64,000 bases of DNA, taken from NCBI RefSeq assembly GCF_001418015.1, contig NZ_LIQG01000026.1, positions 806,001-870,000 on the forward strand, written 5' to 3'. How positions within the stretch are numbered: the stretch's first letter is position 1; the number at the start of each line of letters is the position of its first letter. Made by a program: the position numbers and the translations under genes. Under the pieces are notes generated by a model that was not told where the DNA came from, ran no database searches, and worked only from the letters and a program-made list of their open reading frames with translations. The stretch comes from Lacinutrix mariniflava. Lineage in GTDB: Bacteria; Bacteroidota; Bacteroidia; Flavobacteriales; Flavobacteriaceae. This document shows, piece after piece, positions 34,529 through 43,200 of the stretch.

Positions 34529-35212
34529 TTATTTAAGTATTTCTTTTGCTTTAGGTAGTAAGCGTTCTACAAATTTCTGGTAAGCAATCTGTGAAGGGTG
34601 TAAACCATCATTTGCTACCAGATTAGGCTCAATAATACCTTGTCTTGTAATGTCTGTAATATTAATAAACGAGATGTCGTTTTGTTTGCAATAGTTTTCT
34701 GCGAAAGCATTGTAGAGGTTTATTTCTCTAGAAATTTGAGTGCGCTCTTTTCCATAAGGTGTAAAAGCATAATCTGGAATAGAAATAATAATAACTTTAT
34801 TTTTATCGTTATTTGCTTTTATTATTGCGGTACGAACTAATTCTGGAAATTCGCTTTTATAAAGAGCAAAAGGTTTTTTTTGATATTGATTATTAACACC
34901 AATAAGTAAAGTCACTAAATCAAAATTATTTGCAGGCTTCTTTTTTGTAATTGCAAGTTTTAAATCACTTGTTGTCCAGCCTGTTTCTGCAATAATATCA
35001 AGTTTGATAGTATTATCGTTTTCCAAATGCTTCTTAAGTTGCTCTGGAAATCTACAAGTTTCACAAACACTTTCTCCAATGGTGTAGCTGTCTCCTAGCG
35101 CTAAAATTGAATATGTTTTTCTAGAATCATTATGTTTTTCTATAGTTAGTTTATTCGAACTTCCACAACAGAAAAACAAAATAGAGGTAAATATTAAAAA
35201 GGTTTTTTTCAT
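34529..35212 (-). CDS. SGNH/GDSL hydrolase lipoprotein
   Basis: A 227-residue serine esterase. The lipoprotein signal MKKTFLIFTSILFFCCGSS ends at a Cys doublet, so it is probably lipidated and envelope-located. Block I is SILALGDSYTIGESV (catalytic Ser), block III is LIGVNNQYQKK, and block V is NDGLHPSQIAYQKF (catalytic Asp-His). The family includes lysophospholipases and acetylesterases. It is in tandem with the metallophosphoesterase (37 bp). Confidence 0.9.
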   Translation of the reverse strand: MKKTFLIFTSILFFCCGSSNKLTIEKHNDSRKTYSILALGDSYTIGESVCETCRFPEQLKKHLENDNTIKLDIIAETGWTTSDLKLAITKKKPANNFDLVTLLIGVNNQYQKKPFALYKSEFPELVRTAIIKANNDKNKVIIISIPDYAFTPYGKERTQISREINLYNAFAENYCKQNDISFINITDITRQGIIEPNLVANDGLHPSQIAYQKFVERLLPKAKEILK

Positions 35213-35216
35213 AAAT

Positions 35217-35249
35217 AAAAAATGCGTTTCATATAGAAACGCATTTTTG
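35217..35249 (-). terminator. Terminator of the acyl-CoA dehydrogenase gene
   Basis: AAAAATGCGTTTC pairs with GAAACGCATTTTT around an ATATA loop. A perfect 13-bp stem with A/T arms. It sits just before the start of the SGNH gene. Confidence 0.75.
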
Positions 35250-35358
35250 TAGTCTTTGGTTTTCAGTTTAACTTAGAGATATTGTATTAATAAAATTAAG
35301 TTTCAAAATACCGTTTAATTTAACGCAACCACTCCGTTTGGAAATCGCTAGTTAAGTC

Positions 35359-36537
35359 TTATTTAAAGGCATTTAAACCTGTAATATCTAAACCTGTAAT
35401 TAGTAAATGAATATCGTGAGTACCTTCATAAGTAACAACGCTTTCAAGATTCATCATGTGTCTCATAATAGAGTATTCTCCACTAATTCCCATACCACCT
35501 AACATTTGTCTTGCTTCACGAGCAATAGTTAAAGCCATATCCACATTATTACGTTTTGCCATAGAAATTTGCGCAGAAGTCGCTGTTCCGTTTTCGCGCA
35601 TAACACCAAGTCTCCAAGCTAACAATTGTGCTTTTGTAATCTCGGTAATCATTTCGGCAAGTTTCTTTTGTTGCAATTGAAACTGTCCAATTGGCTTACC
35701 AAATTGAATACGCTCTTTACTGTATCTTAAAGCAGTATCGTAGCAATCCATAGCAGCACCAATGGCGCCCCAAGCAATACCAAAACGAGCAGAATCTAAA
35801 CAGCCTAACGGTGCTCCTAATCCAGATTTGTTTGGTAATAGGTTTTCTTTAGGAACTTTTACATTATCAAAAATAAGTTCTCCTGTAGCACTTGCTCTAA
35901 GAGACCATTTGTTGTGAGTTTCTGGTGTTGTAAAGCCTTCCATTCCACGTTCTACAATTAGACCATGAATACGACCGCTTTCATCTTTTGCCCAAACAAC
36001 AGCTATGTTACAAAATGGCGAATTCGAGATCCACATTTTAGCACCATTTAAAAGATAATGGTCACCCATATCTTTAAAGTTTGTTACCATTCCGCTTGGG
36101 TTAGAGCCATGATCTGGTTCTGTTAAACCAAAACTTCCAATCCATTCTCCACTAGCTAATTTTGGTAAGTATTTATTACGTTGTTCTTCGTTTCCGTATT
36201 TCCAGATAGGATACATCACTAAAGAACTTTGTACAGAGGCAGTACTTCTTACGCCACTATCTCCACGTTCAATCTCTTGCATAATCAAACCATAAGAAAT
36301 TTGGTCTAATCCAGCACCTCCATATTCCTCAGGAATATAAGGACCAAAAGCTCCAATTTCTGCTAATCCACTAATAATAGATTTTGGAAATTCGGCCTTT
36401 TGGGCTGCTTCTTCAATAATAGGCGATACGTCACGCTTTACCCATTCTCTGGCAGCATCACGTACTAATTTATGTTCTTCTGTTAAAAGTTCGTCAAGAT
36501 TGTAATAATCTGGTGCTTCGAATAAATCTGGTTTCAT
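35359..36537 (-). CDS. Acyl-CoA dehydrogenase (glutaryl-CoA dehydrogenase-like)
   Basis: A 392-residue flavoprotein. The substrate/FAD region is SFGLTEPDHGSNPSGM, with MWISNSPFCNIAVVWAKDE following. The catalytic base is the Glu in VVTYEGTHDIHLLITG, the position used by glutaryl-CoA dehydrogenase and medium-chain enzymes. Overall wording (EEYGGAGLDQISYGLIMQEI, ARFGIAWGAIGAAMDCYDTA) fits glutaryl-CoA dehydrogenase, which oxidises glutaryl-CoA from lysine or tryptophan breakdown. A -7 box (TATTTTTG, minus strand) lies at 36604-36611. A terminator follows the gene. Confidence 0.9.
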   Translation of the reverse strand: MKPDLFEAPDYYNLDELLTEEHKLVRDAAREWVKRDVSPIIEEAAQKAEFPKSIISGLAEIGAFGPYIPEEYGGAGLDQISYGLIMQEIERGDSGVRSTASVQSSLVMYPIWKYGNEEQRNKYLPKLASGEWIGSFGLTEPDHGSNPSGMVTNFKDMGDHYLLNGAKMWISNSPFCNIAVVWAKDESGRIHGLIVERGMEGFTTPETHNKWSLRASATGELIFDNVKVPKENLLPNKSGLGAPLGCLDSARFGIAWGAIGAAMDCYDTALRYSKERIQFGKPIGQFQLQQKKLAEMITEITKAQLLAWRLGVMRENGTATSAQISMAKRNNVDMALTIAREARQMLGGMGISGEYSIMRHMMNLESVVTYEGTHDIHLLITGLDITGLNAFK

Positions 36538-36642
36538 AAATATATTTTATGTCTTCACAATTAGAGGATTCTCAAAAATGAAGGTGTTATTTTATTAGTT
36601 TAACAAAAATAACGAAAACCATTGCATTGCCCAATATAAATA

Positions 36643-37356
36643 TCACATTTTAAGATAAAAATCTTTAGTCAAGTTTATGTAGTCCTCAGTGTAGTCGTGT
36701 CGTGCGTTTTCAATAATAAGTTCGTTAATTTCTATCTCGCTTTCGCGGAAAGACATCGCGATTAAAGACCGTTTTATTTCAGAAGTATTAGTGCCTCGAA
36801 CGCGAGTAATTTTATTTGCTTTTAGATTTACAGCCGAAGCTAATGCTATAAATTTGGCTTCTTCCTTAAACGGAATAATAGTACAAAAGGTACCATCTTC
36901 TATTAATAGTTTTGAAACACTAGCAACCAAATGCTCAAAAGGCATGGCATCTTGAAAACGTGCCAAATCTCTTTGTTCATTTTCTGTTTTGTAATCTTCA
37001 GAATAGAAAGGTGGATTGCAAATAATAAGATCGTATTCATCTTCAATTTCTTCCGTAAATTCTGCTAAATCCGCATGGTAGCAAAATAAGCGATCGCTCC
37101 AAGGTGAGCCTTCAAAATTCTCGACACATTGCTCGTAAGCCAATTCATCTATTTCTAATGCATCTATAACTTCTGCGTCACAGCGTTGTGCCAGCATTAA
37201 AGAAAGAATGCCTGTTCCTGCTCCAATATCTAACGTAGCAAAAGGTTGTTTGTCTATAGAAGCCCATGCGCCAAGTAAAACGCCATCTGTACCAATTTTC
37301 ATGGCACATTGGTCTTGATTTACTGCAAATTGTTTGAATGTGAAAGGTTTATTCAT
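36643..37356 (-). CDS. tRNA1(Val) (adenine(37)-N6)-methyltransferase-like
   Basis: A 237-residue SAM methyltransferase of the TrmN6/YfiC type. The N-terminus FKQFAVNQDQCAMKIGTDGV is characteristic, followed by the SAM motif LDIGAGTGILSLMLAQR and the N6-adenine catalytic motif IICNPPFYSEDYKTENEQRD. It should methylate A37 of tRNA1(Val). RimM lies just upstream in the same direction (42 bp), consistent with an RNA-maturation operon. Confidence 0.92.
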   Translation of the reverse strand: MNKPFTFKQFAVNQDQCAMKIGTDGVLLGAWASIDKQPFATLDIGAGTGILSLMLAQRCDAEVIDALEIDELAYEQCVENFEGSPWSDRLFCYHADLAEFTEEIEDEYDLIICNPPFYSEDYKTENEQRDLARFQDAMPFEHLVASVSKLLIEDGTFCTIIPFKEEAKFIALASAVNLKANKITRVRGTNTSEIKRSLIAMSFRESEIEINELIIENARHDYTEDYINLTKDFYLKM

Positions 37357-37398
37357 AAGCGTGTAAGTCCTTCCTTTTGGGAAGGATTTAGTATGGGA

Positions 37399-37929
37399 TT
37401 ATTCTTCTAAATATAAATCTATAAGTCCTTCTGGAGTGTCAACATATATAATTTTATTCACTTTATCTACTTTCGAGATAAACTCATCATTCATTGGTAT
37501 TAAAATTTCAATACCATCTCTATCTATTTCAAAAAGCGACTGAGAAGTAGAGTCGTTAATGCCTTTAATTACACCAACATGTCCAAATTTTTTGTCTTCT
37601 ACTTTAAAACCAATAATTTCATGGAAGTAGAATTTATTATCTTCTAATTCCGGAAGAAAAGTTAGAGGTAAGTAGCATTCACATTTCATTAATGCATCTG
37701 CATCTGCTTCAGTATCGACGTCTTCAAATTTTACTCGAAGTAATTCACTTTTGTGTAATTGAGAGCGTTCAATAAAAAACGGAATTAAATTACCACGTAA
37801 ATCTATAAATATAGCATCTAGATCGTCGTATAAATTAGGTTCGTCTGTATCTAGCTTTATTAGCAATTCGCCTTTAAAACTATATTTTTTTACAATTTTA
37901 CCTAAAAAGAAACACTCTTCTTTAGTCAT
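37399..37929 (-). CDS. rimM: Ribosome maturation factor RimM
   Basis: A 176-residue 30S assembly factor. The N-terminal RimM domain begins with CFFLGKIVKKYSFKGELLIK, and the PRC-barrel domain appears around KFYFHEIIGFKVEDKKFGHV and ending IPMNDEFISKVDKVNKIIYV. It helps mature the 3' domain of the 30S head by binding near S19. It follows rpsP, as in many bacteria, although a terminator lies between them. Confidence 0.94.
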   Translation of the reverse strand: MTKEECFFLGKIVKKYSFKGELLIKLDTDEPNLYDDLDAIFIDLRGNLIPFFIERSQLHKSELLRVKFEDVDTEADADALMKCECYLPLTFLPELEDNKFYFHEIIGFKVEDKKFGHVGVIKGINDSTSQSLFEIDRDGIEILIPMNDEFISKVDKVNKIIYVDTPEGLIDLYLEE

Positions 37930-37945
37930 CTAAAAATTTATTTAT

Positions 37946-37970
37946 TGTTTCCGCGTAGACGGAAATCTTA
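37946..37970. repeat. Interspersed hairpin repeat (inverse copy)
   Basis: TTTCCGCGTAGACGGAAATC (stem TTTCCG / CGGAAA). Reverse-complemented it reads AGATTTCCGTCTACGCGGAA, matching the repeat at 31727 with compensating changes in the stem. Confidence 0.65.
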
Positions 37971-38044
37971 TTAGTATATAGATCCTATTTTCTAACAGGA
38001 TATGTGTAATGGTATGTTCTGCAATTTCAGAATACTATTTCACA

Positions 38045-38079
38045 TAAAAAAACTCCGATAAAAAATTATCGGAGTTTTA
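38045..38079 (-). terminator. Terminator of rpsP
   Basis: AAAACTCCGATA pairs with TATCGGAGTTTT around an A/T loop, 20 bp after the rpsP stop. It separates rpsP from rimM, though readthrough may still feed rimM. Confidence 0.8.
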
Positions 38080-38100
38080 AAAGTATAAAAAATTAATTTT

Positions 38101-38604
38101 CTATTCTTCTTCGTTTGTTGCTGCTGCTTCTTCAGCTGGAGCTTCCTCTTCAACAACTGGAGCGTTAGCTGCAATTCTTGCTTCGTTAGCTGCTTTTTCA
38201 GCTGCAAATGCTTTTGCTTTAACGTCAGCTTCCGCTTTAGATAAACCATCTTTTTTAGCATCAACTTTACCACCTTTTTCTTCTAACCAAGTAGCGAATT
38301 TCTTCTCTGCTTGCTCTTCAGTTAAAGCACCTTTACGAACACCACCAGCAAGGTGATTTTTCAATAAAGCTCCTTTGTAAGATAATAATGCTTTGGCAGT
38401 ATCAGTTGGTTGTGCACCATTCTGTAGCCATTTTACTGCTCCGTCAACATCTAATTCGATAGTTGCAGGATTAGTGTTTGGATTGTAAGCACCTAATTTC
38501 TCTAGGTATTTACCATCTCTTTTCGCGCGAGCATCTGCTGCTACGATCCAGTAATAAGGTTTTCCTTTCTTACCGTGTCTTTGTAATCTTATTTTTACAG
38601 GCAT
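38101..38604 (-). CDS. rpsP: 30S ribosomal protein S16
   Basis: S16 of the small ribosomal subunit, about 167 residues. The core (1-80) starts MPVKIRLQRHGKKGKPYYWI and includes YLEKLGAYNPNTNPATIELD and RVQWLQ-like KWLQNGAQPTDTAKALLS. It is followed by an Ala/Glu/Lys-rich C-terminal extension of about 80 residues, ending EEAAATNEEE, typical of Bacteroidota S16. The frame is open back to 38661, but the normal start is ATG 38604. The -7 box TATATTTG (minus strand) is at 38651-38658. Confidence 0.95.
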   Translation of the reverse strand: MPVKIRLQRHGKKGKPYYWIVAADARAKRDGKYLEKLGAYNPNTNPATIELDVDGAVKWLQNGAQPTDTAKALLSYKGALLKNHLAGGVRKGALTEEQAEKKFATWLEEKGGKVDAKKDGLSKAEADVKAKAFAAEKAANEARIAANAPVVEEEAPAEEAAATNEEE

Positions 38605-38650
38605 AAAAATTAATTTGTGAGGTTCGCGACCTCTATTATTAATAAGTGCG

Positions 38651-38658
38651 CAAATATA
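38651..38658 (-). promoter_or_regulatory. -7 box of rpsP
   Basis: TATATTTG on the minus strand, 46 bp before the ATG, matching the Bacteroidota TAnnTTTG consensus. Confidence 0.55.
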
Positions 38659-38747
38659 CAAATTTTATTTAAACACCAAGTTTTTAATGTAATTGTATGT
38701 CATTGTGATTTTTTATTTTATTTTTGAGTTCTCGAAACAAAAAAACT

Positions 38748-39431
38748 ATGAAAAAAATTATTGCTCTAATTCTAGTGACTTTTACCTTTTTTGGATGTGG
38801 AGAAGACCTAGAATTTAATACGCCCTCATTTCAAGGTGAGAAAGATGGTAACCTATGGGAAGCTGTAACTTTTAGAGCTAATGTAAATAGTGCTGGTGAG
38901 TTAACAATTGTGGGATCAAATAATTTTGAAACTATTAGTTTAAGAGTTAATTCTTTAACTTTAGGTATACATGATGTTACCGAGTCATCTTCAGCTGGAT
39001 CATTATTAGATATAGACGATGTTCTTTACTCTTCAAATAATTTTCCAGATCCAAGTGTGTCATTATATCCTGCTGCAGGACAAATAGATCTTAAAGAAGT
39101 GAGCACTGAGGCTGGTTATGTTTCTGGAGAATTTTATTTTAATGCATATAATAGTTCTGGATTAACTTCAGTAAATATAAATAAAGGTTTTTTTCATAGA
39201 GTACCTCTAATTGGTGCAGCGGCTGGTTCAGGAAGCGTTGGTGTGCCATGTTCTACAGCTTCTGCTGTGGTAGCGGCAACTTTGGTTAATTTTAATAGTG
39301 TTGGGCCGGGAGATGCTAGTTATGTAGATATTTGTAATGCGTATAAAACAGCACTTACAACTCAAAAAGCGGCTTGTGGTGATGGAGACGGTTCTATTCA
39401 AGCAACTATAGACGGCTTAAGCTGTATGTAA
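38748..39431 (+). CDS. DUF6252-like lipoprotein
   Basis: A lipoprotein of about 227 residues. The signal peptide MKKIIALILVTFTFFGC ends at Cys17. The body is beta-rich (FQGEKDGNLWEAVTFRANVN, LTIVGSNNFETISLRVNSL) and resembles the DUF6252 family found in Bacteroidota. The C-terminal 50 residues carry several Cys (VPCSTASAVVAATL, DICNAYKTALTTQKAACGDG), which could form disulfides or a small repeat-like module. The function is unknown. The frame opens at TTG 38724, but the signal peptide begins at ATG 38748. A strong terminator follows. Confidence 0.8.
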   Translation: MKKIIALILVTFTFFGCGEDLEFNTPSFQGEKDGNLWEAVTFRANVNSAGELTIVGSNNFETISLRVNSLTLGIHDVTESSSAGSLLDIDDVLYSSNNFPDPSVSLYPAAGQIDLKEVSTEAGYVSGEFYFNAYNSSGLTSVNINKGFFHRVPLIGAAAGSGSVGVPCSTASAVVAATLVNFNSVGPGDASYVDICNAYKTALTTQKAACGDGDGSIQATIDGLSCM

Positions 39432-39451
39432 ACATATTTATAACATATTAT

Positions 39452-39487
39452 AAAGCGCAGACTAAATTTTAGTCTGCGCTTTTTTTT
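39452..39487 (+). terminator. Terminator of the DUF6252-like gene
   Basis: AAAGCGCAGACTAAA pairs with TTTAGTCTGCGCTTT; a perfect 15-bp stem with a T-tract. Confidence 0.85.
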
Positions 39488-39620
39488 GTTAAAAACTCTT
39501 AAACTAGCTGTGAATACTCATAAAGTCTGTTAAATCGCTTGACATAGCTTCTTGTTTCTTGTATATTGAGAAGGAAGATGCGAAACAATACACATCTTAA
39601 AAGAAGGTATTGAAATTTAA

Positions 39621-40085
39621 ATGATCAACGATATTATGAAGTACACAGAAGAAATTTCAAACAAGTTAAACGAATTATTAGAAAAGAATTATGACGCTGA
39701 AAAAGGTTATATAGATGCTACCCAAAACGTAGAGAGTAATAATTTAAAAATGTTCTTTAAAAGAAGAGCTACCGAGAGGAGTGAATTTGCTAAAGAGTTA
39801 CGTACCGAAATCTTACAATATGGACAAATTCCAACAGATTCGGGTACATTAAAAGGAACGCTTCACAGAAATTGGATGAATCTAAAGACTACTTTTACGT
39901 CTAACGATGAAAAAGCTATCTTAAACGAAGCAATTCGTGGAGAAGAAGCAAGTCTAGAAGAGTACAACACTTTAATAACAGCAAGAAATTTGCCACCGAC
40001 TATAGACGGTTTAATAGCGAAGCATAGAAATGCAATTCAAGCCGCCATTAATACAGAGAAAGCTCAGTTAGAATTGATTGCATAA
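39621..40085 (+). CDS. PA2169-family (DUF2383) four-helix-bundle protein
   Basis: A 154-residue helical protein of the PA2169/DUF2383 family, related in fold to ferritin-like bundles. Segments are EEISNKLNELLEKNYDAEKG, MFFKRRATERSEFAKELRTE, LHRNWMNLKTTFTSNDEKAI and EAIRGEEASLEEYNTLITAR. Length is typical. It has no signal peptide. Its physiological role is not established; members are often stress-associated. ATG 39621 and ATG 39636 are both possible starts. Confidence 0.88.
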   Translation: MINDIMKYTEEISNKLNELLEKNYDAEKGYIDATQNVESNNLKMFFKRRATERSEFAKELRTEILQYGQIPTDSGTLKGTLHRNWMNLKTTFTSNDEKAILNEAIRGEEASLEEYNTLITARNLPPTIDGLIAKHRNAIQAAINTEKAQLELIA

Positions 40086-40106
40086 TCATTAACTAATTTT
40101 AGATAT

Positions 40107-40140
40107 TAAAAATAGCAGCCTCCTTGGGCTGCTATTTTTA
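40107..40140 (+). terminator. Terminator of the DUF2383 gene
   Basis: AAAAATAGCAGCC pairs with GGCTGCTATTTTT around a short TCCTTG loop. Confidence 0.85.
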
Positions 40141-40252
40141 TGCGTGTAATATTTTGTGATTTTTAACTTTTAAAACTACCAATTTTGCGTACTTTTACAA
40201 GCTAGTAATTTCTCATAGATTTATCATTAAATCGACTTAATAACAGCTACTT

Positions 40253-43200
40253 ATGTATTTAATTTTTGATACAGAAACAACAGGTTTACCTAAACGTTGG
40301 GATGCACCATATACAGACACAGACAATTGGCCTAGATGTATACAAATTGCTTGGCAATTGCATGACGAGATGGGAAACTGTATCGAGAGCGAAGATTATT
40401 TAGTAAAACCAGAAGGTTTTAATATTCCTTATGATGCTGAGAAAATACATGGTATTTCTACAGAATTAGCTCAAGAGCAAGGTGTTGCTTTAAGTACAGT
40501 TTTAGAGAAATTTAATATTGCATTAGGTAAAACCAAGTTTGTAGTTGGACAAAATGTAAAGTTCGATTTAAATATTATGGGAGCAGAGTTTGTGCGTGGA
40601 GACGTTACAAACCAATTACAAGAACTACCAGTTTTAGATACCTGTACAGAGCACACTGCAAAATTATGTGAGCTTCCAGGAGGACGTTATGGTAAGTTTA
40701 AATTACCAACATTAACAGAGTTACATCAGTATTTGTTTGACCAGCCTTTTGGTGAAGCGCACAACGCAACTGCAGATGTTGAGGCAACCACGCGTTGCTT
40801 TTTAGAGTTAATAAGAAGACATCAATTTACAAAAGAGCAGCTTGATGTTGATTTAGATTATTTTAAAAATTTCTCTGAAGCGAATCCTCAGCCTATAAAA
40901 TTAATAGGTTTAAAGCATATTAACCTTAAAAAGGAGAGTGCTAAAATTAATGAGAGATTACAAAAGGCTCAAGCAGTCGATTTGTCTTCAGAAGAAATAA
41001 AAGAAAATATAGCAGATTTAGAATCTGTAGATTTTGTGCATTTGCATAACCACTCACAGTTTTCGGTATTACAATCTACAATGAGTGTTGTGGATTTAAT
41101 TACTGTAGCTGCAAAGCATGGTATGCCAGCAGTTGCTTTAACTGATCACGCAAACATGATGGGTGCTTTTCACTTTGTTAATGCAGCAAATAAGCATAAT
41201 AAAGGCGTTGAGGCAAAAATAAAAGAAGCTGAGCTATTAGGGAATACAAGTTCGGCTAAAAAAATAAAGCCAATTATTGGTTGTGAGTTTTTTGTTTGTG
41301 AAGACCATTTAGATAAAAGTCGAAAAGACAATGGTTATCAAATTGTTTTAATGGCAAAAAACAAAAATGGATATCATAATCTAGCAAAACTGTCATCGCA
41401 TGCTTACGTAAGTGGATTTTATTATTTGCCAAGAATTGATAAAAAACTTATTGAACAATACAAAGAGGATTTAATTTGCTTAACAGGAAACTTGTATGGC
41501 GAAGTGCCAAGTAAAGTTTTAAATGTAGGAGAGAATCAGGCAGAAGAAGCTTTAATTTGGTGGAAAGACACTTTTAAAGACGATTTGTATGTGGAGTTAA
41601 TGCGCCATGATCAGGAAGATGAAAACCGTGTTAATCCAGTATTAATAAAACTCGCTCGAAAACATAATGTAAAGCTTGTAGCTTCAAATAATACTTATTA
41701 CGCAAAGCAAAGCGATGCGAATGCACACGATATTTTATTATGTGTAAAGGAAGGTGAAAAGCAAGCGACACCAATTGGTCGTGGTCGTGGTTATCGTTAC
41801 GGTTTGCCAAACCAAGAGTATTATTTCAAGTCTGGTGAAGCCATGAAAAACATCTTTAAAGATGTGCCAGAAGCTATAAGTAATATTCAAGAAGTAGTCG
41901 ATAAAATTGAAGGATATCAACTGGCTAGAGATGTTTTATTGCCTGCGTTCGATATTCCTGAAAAGTTTGTTCACGTAGAAGATACAGCAGATGGAGGTAA
42001 ACGTGGAGAAAATGCTTTCTTACGTCATTTAACTTACGTTGGAGCAAAGAAACGTTATGGCGAGGAGCTTTCTGATGTTGTTATAGAACGATTAGATTTC
42101 GAGTTAAGCGTTATAGAAAAAACAGGATATCCTGGTTACTTTTTAATTGTTGAAGATTTTATTCGTGAAGCACGAAAAATGGATGTTTCGGTTGGTCCAG
42201 GTCGTGGATCTGCAGCAGGTTCTGTAGTTGCATACTGCCTTTGGATTACCAATATAGATCCCTTATTATATAATTTACTTTTTGAGCGTTTCTTGAATCC
42301 GGATCGTGTAAGTATGCCCGATATTGATATTGATTTTGATGATGAAGGTCGAAGTCGTGTTATGGATTATGTAATTGATAAATACGGAAGTAGTCAAGTA
42401 GCACAGATTATTACCTATGGAACAATGGCTGCAAAGTCATCGATTAGAGATACTGCTCGTGTTTTAGATTTGCCGCTTTTTGATGCAGATAGAATTGCCA
42501 AACTAATTCCGACAATGTCTAAGTTGGGTAAGATTTTTGGTTTATCTGAAAAAGAATTAGGCGCAAAGTTTAGAGCTGAAGATTTAGAAAAAATAAACGA
42601 GCTTATAAATATTTCTGAAGGAAGCGATTTATCTGCCGAAACAGTAAACCTTGCAAGATCGCTTGAAGGTTCGGTTAGAAACACAGGAATTCATGCCTGT
42701 GGTGTAATTATTACACCAGACGATATTACCAAGTTCGTACCTGTTGCTTTAGCAAAAGATTCCGATTTATATGTGACCCAATTTGATAACTCTGTCGTTG
42801 AAGACGCAGGTTTATTAAAGATGGATTTCTTGGGATTAAAAACACTAACTTTAATTAAGGATACTGTAAAACTTGTAAAAGCAAAACATGATATTTTGCT
42901 TGATCCAGATAGTTTTCCGTTGGATGATGAAGAGACTTATGCGTTATTCCAACGCGGAGAAACGGTTGGTGTATTCCAATATGAATCTCCTGGAATGCAA
43001 AAACACCTTAAGGATTTAAAACCTTCTGTTTTTGATGATTTAATTGCCATGAATGCCTTGTACCGTCCGGGACCAATGGAATATATTCCAAGTTTCGTTA
43101 GAAGAAAACATGGTGACGAAGATATTGAGTACGATTTACCAGCAATGGAAGAGTACTTAAAAGAAACCTATGGTATTACGGTTTACCAAGAGCAAGTAAT

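Noticed and set aside
37948-37970. Hairpin upstream of rimM as a riboswitch
   Set aside because: It is a short single hairpin matching the dispersed repeat at 31727, with no aptamer-like multi-stem structure.
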